From NCBI GenBank assembly GCA_005883905.1, contig VAYD01000305.1:1-5379 (forward strand): DNA of 5,379 nt, written 5' to 3'. A program made the translations under genes and the position numbers. This stretch comes from Actinomycetota bacterium. Lineage in GTDB: Bacteria; Actinomycetota; Thermoleophilia; Solirubrobacterales; Solirubrobacteraceae. Positions 5,160-5,379 of the stretch are shown here, one piece after another. The notes under the pieces were generated by a model. That model was not told the origin of the DNA. It ran no database searches and saw nothing but the letters and a program-made list of their open reading frames with translations. Positions within the stretch are counted from its first letter, which is position 1, and every line of letters begins with the position of its first letter.

Positions 5160-5379
5160 CGGCGCGTTCGGCCAGCGCGCGCAGCGATCGCCCGATCGCC
5201 GCGCGCTGGTCGTCCAGCCGGAACGCCTCCGCCTCGGGGATCTCCACGTGGACCGAGATCTGCGTGCCCTCATCGAGCGGCTCCAGCCGCCAAGCGAACA
5301 CGAGGTCGCTGACCAGGCAGGAGATCGTCACCCGCTTGCCGTCGGCATCCATGCGCAGGTTCTGCGGCATCGGGAAGTC
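5131..5379 (-). CDS. Probable SRPBCC/START-like protein, C-terminal fragment
   Basis: The visible 82 codons begin in an open frame at the right edge (D-F-P-M-P-Q-N...) and end at the TGA at 5133-5131. They read as the second half of a small SRPBCC (polyketide cyclase / START-like) fold: alternating strands GKRVTISC, FAWRLEPLDEGTQISVHVEI, then a C-terminal amphipathic helix RAAIGRSLRALAERAA. The pattern W-x-L-E-P-x-x-x-G-T followed by a strand and a long closing helix is typical of that superfamily. Such proteins bind hydrophobic ligands in a cavity; the ligand here cannot be told. The first in-frame Met (5370) lies inside the fold, so the true start is probably outside the window. It overlaps the methyltransferase end tail to tail by 29 nt. 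Gene reality is fairly likely; the family assignment is tentative. Confidence 0.6.
   Translation of the reverse strand, partial: DFPMPQNLRMDADGKRVTISCLVSDLVFAWRLEPLDEGTQISVHVEIPEAEAFRLDDQRAAIGRSLRALAERAAMDGLPAPG

Overview
The window is very GC-rich, uses GTG starts and is packed with genes, which points to a high-GC actinobacterium. The best lineage hint is the extracellular pair at 1763-4008: beta-helix repeats, a choice-of-anchor-Q-like segment, and in the first protein a basic Ig-like tail ending in a P-G-R-Y...D-x-A-G-N-R motif. From memory this combination is typical of Thermoleophilia (Solirubrobacterales and relatives). The placement is an inference that I could not check by search.

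Layout. (1) 1-1740, minus strand: a signalling operon. It reads, in transcription order, an unusual regulator with an AT-hook-like stretch and a ribbon-helix-helix (RHH) domain fused to a receiver domain; a soluble PAS histidine kinase of the HisKA_3 type; and the start of a NarL/FixJ-type response regulator that runs off the left edge. Spacings are 9 nt, then a 13-nt overlap. (2) 1763-4008, plus strand: two related beta-helix proteins joined by an ATGA stop/start overlap. The second has a clear signal peptide. The first has none, begins in the middle of its repeat domain, and abuts the divergent regulator, so it looks 5'-truncated. (3) 3983-4057: two almost concentric perfect inverted repeats. 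The inner one covers the stop codon of the second beta-helix gene, and the outer one covers the Shine-Dalgarno sequence of the next gene. (4) 4058-5159, plus strand: a class I SAM-dependent methyltransferase with an N-terminal winged helix (Rv2258c-like). It is interrupted by a diverged 31-nt tandem duplication that shifts the frame. Without the extra 31 nt it would encode about 356 aa. (5) 5131-5379, minus strand: the C-terminal part of a probable SRPBCC/START-like protein, overlapping the methyltransferase tail to tail.

How the genes work together. The minus-strand cluster forms a coherent signalling unit in which one kinase could serve two receivers. The beta-helix pair probably acts outside the cell. 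Nothing in the sequence ties the methyltransferase to either group, except that the structured junction could couple its translation to the upstream genes. Two damaged-looking genes within 3.4 kb suggest either local rearrangement and decay or assembly errors. No tRNA, rRNA, CRISPR array, transposase or attachment site was seen, and no gap between genes exceeds 50 nt.
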